Source: Rhynchosporium graminicola (taxonomy: Eukaryota; Ascomycota; Leotiomycetes; Helotiales; Ploettnerulaceae). From it: DNA of 64,000 nt. A model generated the notes under the pieces. That model ran no database searches. It was not told the origin of the DNA and saw only the letters and a program-made list of their open reading frames with translations. A program made the position numbers and the translations under genes. The DNA is taken from contig FJUW01000090.1 in the NCBI GenBank assembly GCA_900074885.1, positions 1 to 64,000 of the forward strand, in the 5' to 3' direction. Below are positions 1-14,203 of this stretch, piece after piece (position 1 is the first letter of the stretch; every line of letters starts with the position of its first letter).

Positions 1-1404
1 GCGATAAATATAGCTATAATAACGTTCTCGTATTTATTAACTATTTTAGTAAATAAGTAATTAGTATTCTATACTAAAAGACCTCTAATACACGCGACCT
101 TATAAAGCTTTACTTATACTACGTATATTACTATTTCGGAGCTCTATTCATAATTACCTCTAATAGAGAGCCTTAATTTGTTTCCTATTTTTAGACTATA
201 GTTATTATAATTCTTAGTACTAAAAGATAGCTTTCTATAGTAGACTACTTATAAACAGATAGCTAAATAGAGATCTATAACTAATATCTCTAATATAGAT
301 TACGACTTTTTATCTCTTACTATTAAGATAACTAGTCGGAATTCTTACTTATTATAAACTATACTTAGATAACTCTCCCTTATAAATCCTTTAGAGGTCT
401 CTTACTCTTTAAAGTTATTTATAGATATATACCTCGCGTTAATTAGAATTAGAAAGACTTACTTAACTCTACTACGCTTACTAATAAGTTAAATACTTAG
501 TAAGCTCTAGATTACGCTAATCGCTTATATAACACTTAAATTACTACTTAATCTAGCTTCTAATATATATAAGCTAAGATATCCTAATCCTATAATCGCT
601 TACGCTATAAAGTCGACTTTACTATAAACGACCTTATCTAGCTAGATATACGCTACTTTATAAGTACTCGACCTAGTAAAAAACTCGACTTCCTAACTAA
701 TAGACCTTTCTATATAATTAAAAAAGTCAGAAGCTCTTATCGTCTAAAGCTCCTTACTAGTATGAAAGTATATAACGTATTCCCTGCTACTAAGCTACGG
801 AAGTATCTAAACGACCCTTTACTAGGATAAACCTTACTACTACTACTACTTATTAATATTACTAATAACAATAAATAGGAGATCGAAGATATACTTATAT
901 ACTGCAAGTAGCGTAATAGCCTCTTATACCGAGTTTCCTAGTTAAATCAAGACGTCGATCTCATATAGTACGACGCTATAGATATTAAATACGCTCTTAC
1001 TAAGCTATAATAATTCTACCTTAATAACTTAACGTAAGCTAGACCTCCTGCTAAACTAATTAATTAGCTAAAAGCTTTCTATAATAGAATTAATAATTAT
1101 AATTACTTTAATAGTAATAAGGAGATAGACTAACGCTCGAGGGCGAGCTTTTTTCAGAAGAAGGAGTAGTATAAAAACTAGTAAGGTTTAGAGGTCTCTC
1201 CCTATTAGTGGAAACACTTACTACTAAGCGAGATTACACGAGTAGAGTTTAGGGGCCCCTTTTCATATATATACTTCTATTCTCTCTCTACTTCTTTACT
1301 CCTTAGTTATAGATTCTCAAGTGATTCTTACTACTTCATATTTATAGTAATATGAGGTCTTATTACTCAGGTAGTTTTAAGACCTTTCTAGAGTAAGCGT
1401 CACA
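1..1404 (+). mobile_element. RIP-degraded LTR retroelement, family 2, right-hand part (copy 1)
   Basis: This is the 3' end of a retroelement cut by the window edge. Its internal part (1-1169) is the reverse complement, with many transitions, of about 8296-9460 in the nested element at 8061-14438. It ends in a 235-bp LTR at 1170-1404 whose far end reads AGCGTCACA. In this orientation the coding sense is the + strand, so what is visible is the 3' end of pol and the trailer. No open frame survives. The element entered DNA-transposon copy A within a CTCCT-rich stretch; the base run after the LTR is CTCCT (1405-1409), the expected site of a 5-bp target duplication whose partner lies outside the window. 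Confidence 0.8.
1170..1404 (+). repeat. 235-bp LTR of family-2 retroelement (copy 1)
   Basis: Aligns in reverse orientation with the LTRs at 8061-8295 and 14204-14438 and has the same length. The left terminus has decayed from TGTGACG to TATAAAA by G-to-A changes; the right terminus CGTCACA is intact. Confidence 0.8.
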
Positions 1405-3294
1405 CTCCTCCTCTTCTATAGTTTATTATACTTCTTACTAATTATATTACTTCTTAAATACCTTCAAATTTATCTTTATAACTTTTAAGACTCTAGCTTT
1501 TATTCTAAGCTCTATTCCCTCTCTAATTATTATCTCTGATATTATAGCTATATTATACTCTTACTCTATAAATATCTTAATAGCGAAGTCGAATTATAAA
1601 GCTATAGAAGCTTTAGGGGTTAGTAAGAGCTTATAAAGAAACGTTTTCAGCGTAAATAATACCTCCTTAGAATTACTATTCCTACGTAATAAGCTTAACT
1701 CTCGCAGATCTACTATTAATAGAAACTTACTCTTAGCTCTCTTCTATAGTCGATTTAGAAGTAATTAAGGTTCAGGTAGTCGATATTCATAGTCTAGAGG
1801 AGGTATATTAAGTTAAGGGTATATTAGAGGTTAAAAATAGCTTTATAAGCTAGGAGTATAAGAAGACTATATTAGAGGAGGTTAAGGAGGTTATATTATA
1901 GGGTACTAATATAGGAAGCTATTTAGAGGCTAATAAGGCGTCTGCAGAGGGTATTAAGCTCATATTCGAAATTCAAGTAATAAAGATAAATTATAGTAAG
2001 ACTCTCTCTTCTTCTGCTTCCTCCCTCTTCTCTCCTTTACTTCTTCTGCCTCTCGACGCCTAGTAAGCTCTCTTAATAAGTCTCCTCTATAAAGTATAGA
2101 AAGCTTATTAATTATAATAACTCCTTCTTTAATATCATAGCCCTAGCGAGTTAAATCAGCTCCTGAAAAGTAATAGTACTTATTATTATTTACTTAGTAA
2201 AAGCGAGTAGTTGAACTATAAGAGCTAACTTTATAAGCCTATAGTACTTGAATTAAGGTTAAGAGCTCCTTAAAGGTTCCTTTTTCGGCTTAATAGCTTA
2301 GTTTCTCCTCCTCTATTAACTATACTATCGTTATACGAGGTTTCTTAGGCTTTAGTACCTCCTCTCTCTCCTCTCTCAGATCTCTATATATACGCTTTAG
2401 AATAGTAATAATTAGAGGCTTTACTAGTACTAGATCTTTCTATAGAGATCGAATTATACTCTAAGGAGTTAAGATAATACTAAAGCAAATCTAGAGTCTA
2501 AGTATCTTCTCCTTACCTTTAGCTCCCTAGTTTAAAACTTATTTAATAATATAGTCGAAATCAGCTGAATTACTAATATCTACCTTAGTCGGATTACTAT
2601 TAGCTCTATATATAGTGTACTAGTAAGTATAATCTCTTCTTAGGCTAGAAATACCCCTTGAATTAATAGTATTATCTACTACTTCTCTAGTAGTCTCTTT
2701 AATCGATTAGTAGGTATATCCCTCCTCTCCTAGCTTATTTAAAATACTACTAATTATACTACTAATACGCTTACTATCTAGGTAGTATCGAATTTCTAAC
2801 TCTATAACCTATATAATAATCTGCGGAGGCGAAGAAGAGAGTATAATCGATTCAGGTAGAGGTGGAGGCGTCGATTAGCTTACTATAGCTAGTACTAGTA
2901 CTATAGCTAGTATTATAGCTGCAACTGAGTCTATAGTAAGCTCAGTAGACTCAGTTGCAGTACTCTTAGTATTAATTTTCAGGGTTATTTTAGCTAGTTA
3001 TACTAGCGCAGAAAGTAGTTAAGTATATAGTTTAGTCGATTTACGTCCTTTTAGAGCTTTTATACTAATCTTAGAAGCAGATTTAGAAGGTATAGCCGCA
3101 GACTTAATATATACTCTATAGATTAAGAGCTTTAAAAAGACGTAGTTTAAAGGCAAATTAGTATAGTAATTATAGAGCTTTAGTAGTTTCTAGTTCTGAT
3201 AATTATAGTATATTAATATTTAGTAGGGTTTATACTAAAAGGCGGTATACCGGCGTTATTTACTAAAGAATCACGCTAAACCGAAGAATCACTA
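1405..3294 (+). mobile_element. Tc1/mariner-like DNA transposon, copy A, right part
   Basis: Collinear with about 45.37-47.32 kb of the intact copy C. It holds the second, reverse-strand gene region of that element and the right inverted end (about 3094-3294), which finishes CGAAGAATCACTA. The left part of this copy lies beyond the retroelement that interrupts it, outside the window. Directly after the end comes TA, then sequence of copy B in the opposite direction, so copy A inserted at a TA inside copy B. No frame is open; C-to-T and G-to-A differences from copy C are frequent. Confidence 0.75.
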
Positions 3295-4656
3295 TATTAA
3301 GAGAGCTTACTAGGCGTCGAGAGGCAGAAGAAGTAAAGGAGAGAAGAGGGAGGAAGCAGAAGAAGAGAGAGTCTTACTATGATTTATCTTTATCACCGGA
3401 ACGTCGAATAAGAGTATAATACCCTCTGCAGACGCCTTATTAGCCTCTAAATAGCTTCCTATATTAGTACCTTATAATATAACCTCCTTAACCTCCTCTA
3501 ATATAGTCTCCTTATACTCCTAGCTTATAGGGTTATTTTTAACCTCTGATATACTCTTAACTTAATATACCTCCTCTAGACTATAAATATTAATTACCTA
3601 AACCTTAATTACCTCTAAATCGACTATAGAAGAGAGCTAGGAGTAAGTTTCTATCGATAGCAGATCTGCGAGAGTCGAGCCTACTACGTAGTAGTAATAA
3701 TTCTAAGGAGGTATTATTTGCGCTGAAAACGTTTCTTTATAAGCTCTTACTACTCCCTAAAGCTTCTATAGCTTCGTAATTCGACTTCGCTATTAAGATA
3801 TTTATAGAGCAAGAGTATAATATAGCTATAATATCAGAGACGACGATTAGAGAGGGAATAGAGCTTAGAATAAAAGCTAGAGTCTTAAAAGTTATAAAGA
3901 TAAATTTGAAAGTATTTAAGAAGTAATATAATTAGTAAGAAGTATAATAAACTATAGAAGAGGAGGAGGAGGAGAAGGAGGAGGAGAAGGAGGAGGAGTA
4001 GAGAGCAAATTTCTAGTAATTATAACTATTTATATGCCTTCTTCCTCTTCTTCTTCTTCTTTAAGACCTTAGTACTTATAATAGCGAAAATATGCCCTTA
4101 CTCTACGTTAAGCTTTAGCTCTAATTCTAACTATACGTATAGCTAGTATTAAGAAGCTTTTAAACTCCTCCTAGGTATACTATTTCTATCTCTAATTTCT
4201 TCTAATTTATACCTTTAGATCTGCGAAACTCTTTCTAATTAGGTTGAAAAAGGGGTAATATAATAGGAGATATTCAAGCTAAAGACCGAAGGTAGCGCAT
4301 AAGATAGCGACTTTAGGAGCTCTATAGATAGAGGCGTTATTTATAATAATAACTCTGATTCTAAGCTTAATATACTCTAGTAAGATACTCTTTTCAAGCT
4401 ATTTAGTAAAGATCTCTATAGTAATAGAGCTTTAGAAGATTAAAGGTTAATAATACCCTCTTATAGAGTATACTAGTAATATTAACTACTTTATCGACCT
4501 TTTTAGAACTCTTAATACCTCTACTAAAGCTCCTCTTAGAGCCTAACTTCTCCTTCTTTCTGCTATATATTTGTTATAAGCAGATTTATCGATAAAGTAA
4601 AGGTAATAAGAATTCCAGAATACTATCTTACGCCTCTAAGTAGCGATTAATTCGTC
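3295..4656 (-). mobile_element. Tc1/mariner-like DNA transposon, copy B, first segment
   Basis: This is the reverse complement of about 44.70-46.06 kb in copy C and includes the (GGA)n/(GAA)n purine tracts at 3958-4000 and the DDE part of the transposase (about 4040-4650, reverse strand) with many stops. The copy is interrupted on the left by copy A (at a TA) and on the right by the 13-kb retroelement at 4662-17715. It resumes at 17721. The first ~1.26 kb of its other end is missing from the window because it lies beyond copy A. Confidence 0.75.
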
Positions 4657-4661
4657 GTTTC

Positions 4662-5033
4662 TGTTATAACCCTTAGCTGCAACAGGTAATATAACCTTGA
4701 GGCTCGGCAGGCAGACTAACCTACTTGACTAGCTCTATACTGCATAGAGAAGCTATAGGTCACGTGACGAAAGTTATATGCTAAATCAGCTTATAGTTCC
4801 TGAACTAGATAATAATTCAGATAATTCAGATAATTCAATAGAACGAAAGTACTATATATACTAGCATATCTACTCACTAGATAGAAGCTTCGTGCTTAAC
4901 TTAAATATAATATCTTACTTATACTTAGTAACTTATAAAGATTACTAGACTTGATCTAGTAATAGTATCCCTGCTTACTTAACTAACCTCTTTCGCACTC
5001 TAAGACGAATACTACGCCTTATTATACGTTATA
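4662..5033 (+). repeat. 5' LTR of family-1 retroelement
   Basis: 372 bp, equal in length to and alignable over its full span with 17344-17715. It is preceded by the target duplication GTTTC (4657-4661). Differences between the two LTRs are mostly transitions. Confidence 0.9.
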
Positions 5034-5149
5034 CTTTAAGTACTATACTAATAGGTACTAGTATATATATCAGATTAAGTAAAATATATCTATCTTAAGA
5101 AGCTCCCGGGGAGTACTTACTTTATTATTAATATCTAAAAGGATCGATA

Positions 5150-8055
5150 CACTTACTACTCTAGTTAGAGAGATCGATAAGAACATTCGATATAAAAATA
5201 TTAAAGCTTTTATAAGAGAATGTAATAAGCTTTAAGGATTTATACTCTAACTCCGACTCTATATTAAATTTAATAGCGACCGCTTTCGGTCCGATACTAA
5301 GATAGTCCTTTAGGTAGTTACCCTGCTCGAAGGTAAAGCTTTAAATTAGATTAAAAGGTTTCTCGAGGACTACTTTATCTATAGTAATAAAGAAGGAGTT
5401 ATTAATACTAATAAAGCTGAGTAAACTACTATCGATATATTTACTATATAGGACGGATTCCTTAAAGAATTAAAAGCTAATTTTAGAGTTATAGACGAAT
5501 AGAAGGAGGCAGAAAGAGCTATCGAAGCTCTACGATAGAAGGGGTTAGCAACTGCTTATACTAGAGACTTTCAGCGCTACTCTACTCGTACCGAATAGAG
5601 TAATAAAGCACTTATATATATACTGAAAAGGTCTTAAGGACTTCGTTAAAGACGAGCTTATACGCTATAGAGCTAGGGTTACTACCTTTAGCTAACTTAT
5701 TAAAGCTACGTGCAAAATCGATAATAACTAGTATAAATATAGTATAGAGAAGAAAGGAAAGTTCGATTCTAACTATAGGTAAATAAGTAAAAGAGGATTC
5801 AGGGGTAAGGTTAACTACTCTAGTTATGATAAACGAGACTATAGAGACCCTATAGAACTCGATACTACGCATAAGAAAGAATTATCGCTATAGCAGCGAA
5901 CAAAATATATATAAGATCGTACTTATTTTAATTATAGAAAACTAAGATACCTCGCAAGGAACTATAAGAGTAATTAAAGCGGAGGAAAGAGATCCTAGAG
6001 TTATCTACTACGATAAGAACTTAATACTACTATCTAAAGGAGAGGGGGTTATAATAAACTAATAATATTATATACTAGCTATATCTAAAAGGGACTAGAA
6101 TTAGATAATAACTATATTAATATTAACTTAGATAATAAGGAGGAACTCCGCGAGGCTATAAATTAACTCGACGTCGAGAACTCAGGACCTAGTTCTAATA
6201 TACCCTCCGAATATAGCTCTAATAGATTAGAAATCACTTTTAAAGAAAATATACGACTTCTTATTGCTATAAGTAAGAAGAGTATTAGGAAAGCTTACGC
6301 TGAAGCAGAGGAAATCTTCGAAAATAGTATAATAGAAGTTATCGAGAAATCGCTACCTTATAACGATATAGAGTTAGAAGCTATCTAATATTAGAAGGAC
6401 TTAGTAGAAGTATACTTAGACTTATTAATACGAATTCATTATATACTCTAAGGATATAAGGATATACTAAGCGAAACCGAATAAGGGGTTCGACGCAGTT
6501 AGTAATACTAGGATACTATTAGAGAAAATATAGATTATATACTAATTATATAAATAAGACTAGCAGTTTATAGAGGATTACGAGAATAGGTAAAAAACGA
6601 ACTCCGGAAGGTCGAAAAGAAGAACGACGTATTATAGATTAATTACTTGCGATACGCTACACTTATATAGTTGTCCTACTAGACTAACTTATATAATATC
6701 TATTATAATAGAAAGGAGAACGCCGACTTTTAGCCCTAGAAATAGATACTAGTATTCTAGCTTACAGAAGATAATAATAATATTTACTATATAGCCCTAG
6801 AAGTACTAGAGATATTAAAAAACTAGGAGGTCTCGGCGATAAAAGGCTATTAATAAGTAATTATAAAGAGCCTAAGAACTTATACGATAAAGAACTTTAT
6901 ATAATAAGAAAAGGATAATAACTATTCCTAATAGTCTATTTCAGAGGATAAGCGCTTAGAGCTATAGTAGACTCTAGAGCTACGGGTAATTTCATAGATT
7001 ATAAGATAGTAGTAAACTATAAGTTCAGACTAGTTAAAAAGGAACTCTTATATTATCTATTCGCGTTAGATAAGGATATTATCAGAAATAAGAATAGATA
7101 TATAACTCTCTAAACTAATTAATTAAATATAAAAACACTAAAAGGATATACTAAAGATATTAAATTTAATATTATTAACTTAAGCGCTTATAAGTTAGTA
7201 CTTAGTATACTATAGTTAAAATTCTATAACCTTACTATTAACTAGTAGAAAGAGCGAATTATAATAAACTATTATTAGTATAGAAGCGACTGTAAGGTAC
7301 TTAAATAGATAGATAACGACCCGAAGCGGGATAAGTTATATATAGCTCTCTCGACTAATAAGGACTAAATCTAGGCCTCTATACTAAAGCGAATACTAGT
7401 AGTATATAAGGATTATAAGTAACTTTTCTAGGAAGGTCCTAAGAATAAGGCTCTTCTATAGTACTAACTATAAGATCACGAGATACCCTTAGAACTAGGA
7501 AAGATACTTAGCTTTAGACTAATATACTAATAATCCGTAGTAGAATTAAAAACCCTAAAGGAATATATAGATAATAACCTAGCGAAAGGTTTCATACGAC
7601 TATCTACTTCATTAGCCGCGAGTCTAATACTCTTTGTTCCGAAGAAAGATAGGAAACTCCGCTTATATATTAACTACTATAATATTAATAGTATTATAAT
7701 TAAGGATCGATACTTATTACCCCTGATAAATAAGCTATACGATCGACTATAAGGAGCTACTATATTTATAATACTAGATATAAGAGGAGTATATAACCTT
7801 ATATAGATAAAACCCGGCGAAGAATAGAAAATAGCGTTCAGAATACGCTATAGCTTATATAAATACTAAGTTATATTATTTAGTCTTACGAACGCACTTG
7901 CGTTTTACTAATAGATAATTAATAACTAATTATATAAATACCTCGATGTTTTCGTAGTTGCTTACTTAGATGATATACTTATCTACTTTAAGATAGAGAC
8001 CGAGTATATTTAATATATATATAAAGTACTTAAGAAACTTAAGAATATTAAGCTA
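5150..8055 (+). pseudogene. gag-pol remnant of family-1 retroelement, 5' part
   Basis: Broken reading frames with Ty3/Gypsy similarity. A decayed CCHC zinc knuckle is readable near 5920-5975, where two cysteines appear as Tyr. A retropepsin-like VDSRATGNFI stands near 6966-6996 (DSG changed to DSR, a G-to-A change). Reverse transcriptase motifs follow: VPKKDRKLRLYI near 7638 and the catalytic box YLDDILIY near 7968-7990. The frame then runs to KLLL where the second retroelement enters. Stop codons are frequent, mainly TAG and TAA created by C-to-T or G-to-A changes. The product cannot be made. Confidence 0.85.
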
Positions 8056-8060
8056 CTTCT

Positions 8061-8295
8061 TGTGACGCTTGCTCTAGAAAGGTCTTATAACTACCTGAGT
8101 AATAAGACCTCATATTACTATGAATATAAAGTAATAAGAATCACTTGAGAATCTATAACTAAGGAGTGAAGAAGTAGAGACAGAATAGAAGTATATATAT
8201 GAAAAGGGGCCCCTAAACTCTACTCGTATAATCTCGCTTAGTAGTAAGTGTTTCTACTAATAGGGAGAGACCTCTAAACCTAACTAGTCGTTATA
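8061..8295 (-). repeat. LTR of family-2 retroelement (left, 3' LTR by coding sense)
   Basis: 235 bp, starts TGTGACG and ends CGTTATA (from CGTCACA). It matches 14204-14438 over its full length. Confidence 0.9.
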
Positions 8296-8329
8296 CTACC
8301 CCCCCCTCCGAAAAAAGCTCGCCCTCGAG

Positions 8330-11300
8330 CGTTAGTCTATCTCCTTATTACTATTAAGGTAGTTATAATTATTAATTCTATCGTAGAAAGCTTTTAGCTA
8401 ATTAGGTAGTCTAGCAGGAGGTCTAGCTTAAATTAAGTTATTAAAATAGAATTATTATAGCTTAGCGAGAGCGTATTTAATATCTATAGCGTCGTACTAT
8501 ATAAGATCGACGTCTTAATTTAACTAGGAAACTCGGTATAAGAGGCTATTGCGCTACTTACAGCACGTAAGTATATCTTCGATCTCTTATTCATTATTAC
8601 TAGTAATATTAATAAATAGTAGTAGCAGTAAGGTTTATCTTAGTAAGGGGTCGTTTAGATACTTCCGTAGCTTAGTAGCAGGGAATACGTTATATACTTT
8701 TATACTAGTAAGGAGCTATAGGCGATAAGAGCTTCTGACCTTTTTAATTACACGGAAGGGTCTATTAGTTAAGAAGTCGAGTTTTTTACTAAGTCGAGTA
8801 CTTATAAAGTAGCGTATATCTAGCTAGATAAGGTCATCTATAGTGAAGTCGATTTCACAGCGTAAGCGATTATAGGATTAAGATATCTTAGCTTATACAC
8901 GTTAGAGGCTAGATTAAGTAGTAGTCTAAGTATCACGTAAGCGATTAGTATAATCTAGAGCTTACTAAGTATTTAACTTATTAGTAAGTATAGTAGAGTT
9001 AAGTAAGTCTTTCTAATTCTAATTAACACGAGGTATATATCTATAAATAACTTTAAAGGGTAAGAGACCTCTAAGGGATTCGTAAGAGAGAGTTATCTAA
9101 GCGTAGTCTATAATAAGTAAGAATTCCGACTAGTTATTTTAATAGTAAGAGATAAAAAGTCGTAATCTGCATTAGAGATATTAGTTATAGATCTCTATTT
9201 AGCTATCTATTTATAAGTAGTCTACTACAGAAAGCTATCTTTTAGTACTAAGAATTATAATAACTATAGTCTAAAAACAGGAAACGAATTAAGGCTCCCT
9301 ATTAGAGGTAATTATTAATAGAGCTCTAAAATAGTAGTATATATAGTATAAGTAAAGCTTTATAAGGTCGCGCGTATCGGAAGTCTTTCGGTATAGAATA
9401 CTAATTACTTATTTACTAAAATAGTCGATAAATACGAGAACGTTATTATAGCTATGTTTATCGCGGTTGAAGCTATAGTAGTCGACTGTAATATACTCCT
9501 ATAGACGTGATAGTACAGGTAGAGGTTAGAGGAGGCCTAGTTTCTTATTACGCAGTACTTAAATTTATTAGTAAGTATAATAGTTATAGTAATACTAGTT
9601 AATAGTTAAAGCGATTCCGTACTACTAGTATTATAATACTAGTAGTTATAAGGTCTTCTTTGCACTTAGATAAGTAGTCTCTAATCAGTCGTATACTTCG
9701 CGTATAAGTAGCGTATGAAAGTATAAGACGTTAAGTATAATTAGTCTTCCTTTATAGAGTAGAAGATCTTTTTCTATAGTTAGTTTTCTAGGAGTAGCAG
9801 AGAGAGCTTGTTTCCGTAAAGCTTAGAGTAATAATATAATGCGATTAGCATTAAGTACTTACTATACTATAGAAAAGACTAGCGATAGGTTAGCGACTTC
9901 TAAGGTATTAATAAGCTTAAAGTTATCTATAGAGTCGGAGCTATTCCGGAGGTTACTTATAAGTAATACTAGATCGATTTAGTCTTCGCGTAATAGCTAC
10001 TATAAACGCTAAGTTCTTTTAGTATTATTCTAGTTATCTAATTTATCTATTCTACGAGAGAGAGCATCGGCAAGTAGATTATACTTCCTAGGTTAATAGG
10101 TAATTATAAAGTTATAATCTAAGAGTAGCTCGGCTTATCGGGCTTATTATACGTTTAGCTATTTAGAAGTTATAAAGTACTTAAGAGCTTTATAATTAGT
10201 AATAACGCGGATCTAATACAGTACGCTTATAAGCTCAGATCTCTAGTTACTAAAAGATTATATAATTGCGAGTATTTCCTTATTATAAATAGCGTAATTA
10301 AGCTCGGCAGGTAGTATAGTCTTAGAGAAGTAGGCTACTAGGAACTAGTTTTCGTCATACTATTACGATAGTATACCTGCTATTACTCTATTACTAGCGT
10401 CTATTTCGATTATATAAAGTAGATATTACTAATAGTAGTAGAGGAGTAGTACTAAAGTAAGAGTATGCTTTAGGTAATTAAAGGTATCTTTATACTCTTT
10501 AGCAAACCGAAATAATATATTATTTTTAGTAAGTTATATAAGAGGTTTTGCGATAATTCTATAGTCCTTAATAAATCGTTAGTAGAAGTTATAAAAGCTT
10601 AAGAATAATTATACGCCCTTAACTATAGTCAGGTAATTCTAAGATTATATAATATTAACCTTCTTAAGGTCTACCTCGATCTTAGAAGTAGAGATAATAA
10701 ATCTAAGGTATTTAGTATAAGTAACGTTAAATTTATACTTCTTAAGGTCAGCTTATAATCTAGCGTCTTATAATCGTTATAGTACCTTATATACGTATAA
10801 TTAATACTATAGTAGGTCGTTAGAGTAAATTAGAATATCGTCTAGATATACTATATAGAAGTTATCTAAGTAGTCGAATAAGATATTATTCATATATCGC
10901 TAGTATATCGTAGGGCTATTAGTTAGACCGAAAAGGAGTACCTTGCACTTATATGTACTATAATAGGTCCGGAAGGTCGTATACTCTTCAGAGGCTAGAT
11001 CCATTCGAATTCGGTAGAACGCCTAGCGAATATCTAGTTTAGTGAATATCTTAGTAATAGAGATTCTAGCTAGTATTTTATCGATTAATAGTAGTAGATA
11101 TTGATCCTTCCTCGTGAGGTTATTAAGTACGCGAAAGTCGATATAGAATCTTAGACTTCTATTAGCTTTCTTAACGAAAAGAATAAGTACAGCGTATAGT
11201 ACTTAAGAAGGTTCGATAAAACCTTTAGCTAAGTTATTAGTAATATACGCATTAAAAACTTTAAGTTCTTAAGCTAATATCTTATATAAAAGAGAGTATT

Positions 11301-14070
11301 TAAAGTTCTTCTAAGCAAATTCCTTAAGCTTAATTCGGTAATCGTATAAGCGATAAGGAGGGAGAATATCGCTAGCTTCCTTAGAAAAGACGTATACTTA
11401 CTAGCTATACTTATAAGGGATCTATAGTTCTGAATCTAATTCGCTTAAGCTAATAATAAATTACTAGGCGGTTTTGCGATATTCCGTAAGGTCGATAGTT
11501 AAAGATACGATAGTAGTATTACGTTACTGAATTACGATTCGGTTATTAAGAAGCTTATTTATCTCGTGAAGGGTAGTAGAGAAGATCTTATTATTAGAAG
11601 ACTTCTAGCGTTTATATAAGAGATAGAAGGCTAGGCTGCTAATCGTGTAAATCTCTAGCGTAGGAAGCTCTAGAAGAGGTCTAAGTATACGAGGTGATCT
11701 TTATCGCTTCCGAAATATCATAATAGCTATTTTTATACTTTAAGTAGCTTCTGTTAAGTCGCGAGATAGTATTCCGAGTAACTATTAGTCTATAGTGTGA
11801 ATTGCATAAGCGTAGTCTTATACGTAGGTCTTTAACGTAGAGACTTCTAATTAGAGTTGAAGTAGAGATTCACGCGGGATATAGGCGATAATGTCGCTGA
11901 ATCGTACGTACTTCGGCCGTGTATCGGTAGCTTCTCTAGTGTTTTTATAGCTATAAGTCTCCCTAGAAATGCGCTTCCGAGCTAGTAATAGTCGTTTGAT
12001 AATAGAGATAGAGTTAATAATAGCTCGAATATTAATAGGAGAGTTAGCTGCGCTTTACTATTCCTTATACGCTTCCTAGAACTGATTAAGGCGTTCGTTT
12101 CGTTTATTAGCGTCGTATTAGTAGCGCTAGTAGGTATAGCGTTTACGTAAGTCCTTAATCTCGATCGGAGAGCTATAAACGTTATTAGGAGGAGTATATA
12201 GTAGCTAAATAATCTATCGTTTAGAGGTATCTAAGAGTACTTGATATTCCGAAAGCCAGGTCCTTCCGAGTATAATACTATAGTTTCCGAGAGTAGTAAT
12301 AAGAAAGGGGGTAAATACCTGAACGCGATAATTTACTATTAAATTAAGTATCGTATAGTAACTAATAGTATTACTATTAACGCTATTAAAGCTTTTAATA
12401 GGAATTATATTTAGCAGAGAGTAAATTAAAGGTTTTAAGAAGAAGCAAAAGGATTTAAGAAAAGAACGATTAATAAAATAGTATCTATTAGCTCCAGAAT
12501 CGAGAAGTGCAGGTAGCTTATATAAGAGTCTATTCTTAGTAAGAGTAGTACGTATAGTGAACAATTAACTACTAAGAAGCTTTATAAGATTAAGATATTA
12601 TATATCTTATATATTACTTAAGAAGGAGTCTTTCCCTAGGCGTAGTCTTTTACTAGCGGTTTAATATACTCTTAGGCGTTATTATATATCTCTTCTAGCT
12701 CGCTATTAACGTTATTATTAGCGTTAATTGCGTTAATTCGATACGGAGTATTAGGTCGAGCTGACGATAAGCGTAGGTATAAGGTAAGCGTAAAGTGATA
12801 AGGAGTATTCGCTAGCGATTATGCACGAGGCGTATCGTTTCGTACAGAGTATAGTACTTATTTACTAGTTATACTAGTGTTCTCAGGCGTAAGAAGACTA
12901 ATTTGCGAATAAGAAGAGGAGTTAGTACTATAGCGCTAGGAGAAGGTATTTATAGGGCGTTCCCGAGTCGCGCTAGCCTTAGCTAAAGACTCGGAATAGT
13001 AGGTCTTTTTAATAAATTAACCTTAGTCTTTAGCTTATATAGCTTTAACGTATTCTTCTAGTATCCTTAATATTCGGTACTATTAGAAGAGCTATTTCCG
13101 TAGCTATATAAGTAGCTTCTCTTATAAGTCTATTTTCAGAGTCGATTAATTATTTACTCTAGCTTTACGAGCTAGCGTATAAAACTCGTAGTAGAACGTT
13201 CAGAAGGTCTACTTATAATCTATCTTTAGCGCGGAGTAGCTAGCTCTTATAGTTTATTAGTCGTATGGATTAGATAAGAAGGAGACGAGTTAAGTGATTA
13301 TATTAAGTGAATCGATTATACTGCTTTCTTTATTATATTCTAGTTCTAAGAATAAGAGTTCTAGGTAAGTTCTAGCTATTCCTTCCGTTTAGTTAAGTAA
13401 CTAATTTTTATAGTAGTCTTCGTCGATGAAGTAGCTAGAGTAGCGCCGGAGGGCGTTACGTATCTGTACTTCCTAGAGTTTTAGAGAGTAGTCGATTCCG
13501 TTAGAGAGCTTATTTAGAAGGTTCGGTATCTTCTCTATACGCGTAGCGTATAATATTAACGATATTCCTCCGGTAGATTATTCTCGATAACGATTATTAG
13601 GCGTAGGAGTAGTATTATCTTCTTTAATTAATAGTAGTAGTATTATACGCGATTAAATATTATTAAACGATATAGACTTAGTAGAGCGCTAAGTAGTTAA
13701 CTAGCGTAGTTCTAGGAACTCGTCCCGTAACTAGCGTAGTTCTGCAGATAAGTCGGCGTTTAATTATCTCTCCTCCGCGAGCTTCCTTTCTGCCTCTTAT
13801 AGCTAGTAAGCGCGGTCTTCTTATAAGTTACTTATAGTTACTATTAATATAGGAGTATTATTAGGGAGGTTTAGCGACTTAGTGAGTTCGTTGATTATAA
13901 TAGGAGTTAGGGAGCTTAACTCGGACGAGGTATTATCGCGAGTACTCTCTACTATAGAGAGAGGTAAGTTATAGCGAGTATTACGAGTCGCCGAAGAATA
14001 AGAGGTAGAGGGAGTCGGAGAACTAGTAATCGATTTATCGGACTTAGGTTACTTCGGTTTAGGTGCTATT
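8330..14070 (-). pseudogene. gag-pol remnant of family-2 retroelement
   Basis: Reverse-strand Gypsy-type polyprotein with many stops. Reverse transcriptase is readable near 11190-11060 (FVKKANRSLRFYIDFRVLN, then TRKDQYLLLLIDKILA) and its catalytic box VYLDDILIYSN near 10868-10826. The protease segment is the longest open piece and is listed separately. The order gag, protease, reverse transcriptase, RNase H, integrase is that of Ty3/Gypsy elements. Not functional. Confidence 0.85.
12214..12564 (-). pseudogene. Retropepsin-like aspartic protease segment of family-2 retroelement
   Basis: A 116-residue open stretch survives inside the degraded polyprotein. It holds the aspartic protease active-site motif LLDSGANRYYFIN (Asp at about residue 22) and, 70 residues later, ILGRTWL, the usual second conserved block of retroviral-type proteases. 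It is part of the larger broken gene and not an independent one. Confidence 0.8.
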
Positions 14071-14203
14071 CTTTAAGTTTATACTTAGTATAAGCTTTCT
14101 CTATATAGCGTAGTCTCCTGTGTTTAGTAGCTCTAAGTATAGAGGTATAATATAAGTAGATATTTACTATCTTCCTAGATATAAGTAAAAGAGTTATAGA
14201 TAA

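Noticed and set aside
5612..5872. 86-codon reverse-strand frame inside the family-1 retroelement
   Set aside because: Antisense to the gag remnant; AT-rich chance frame with no gene character.
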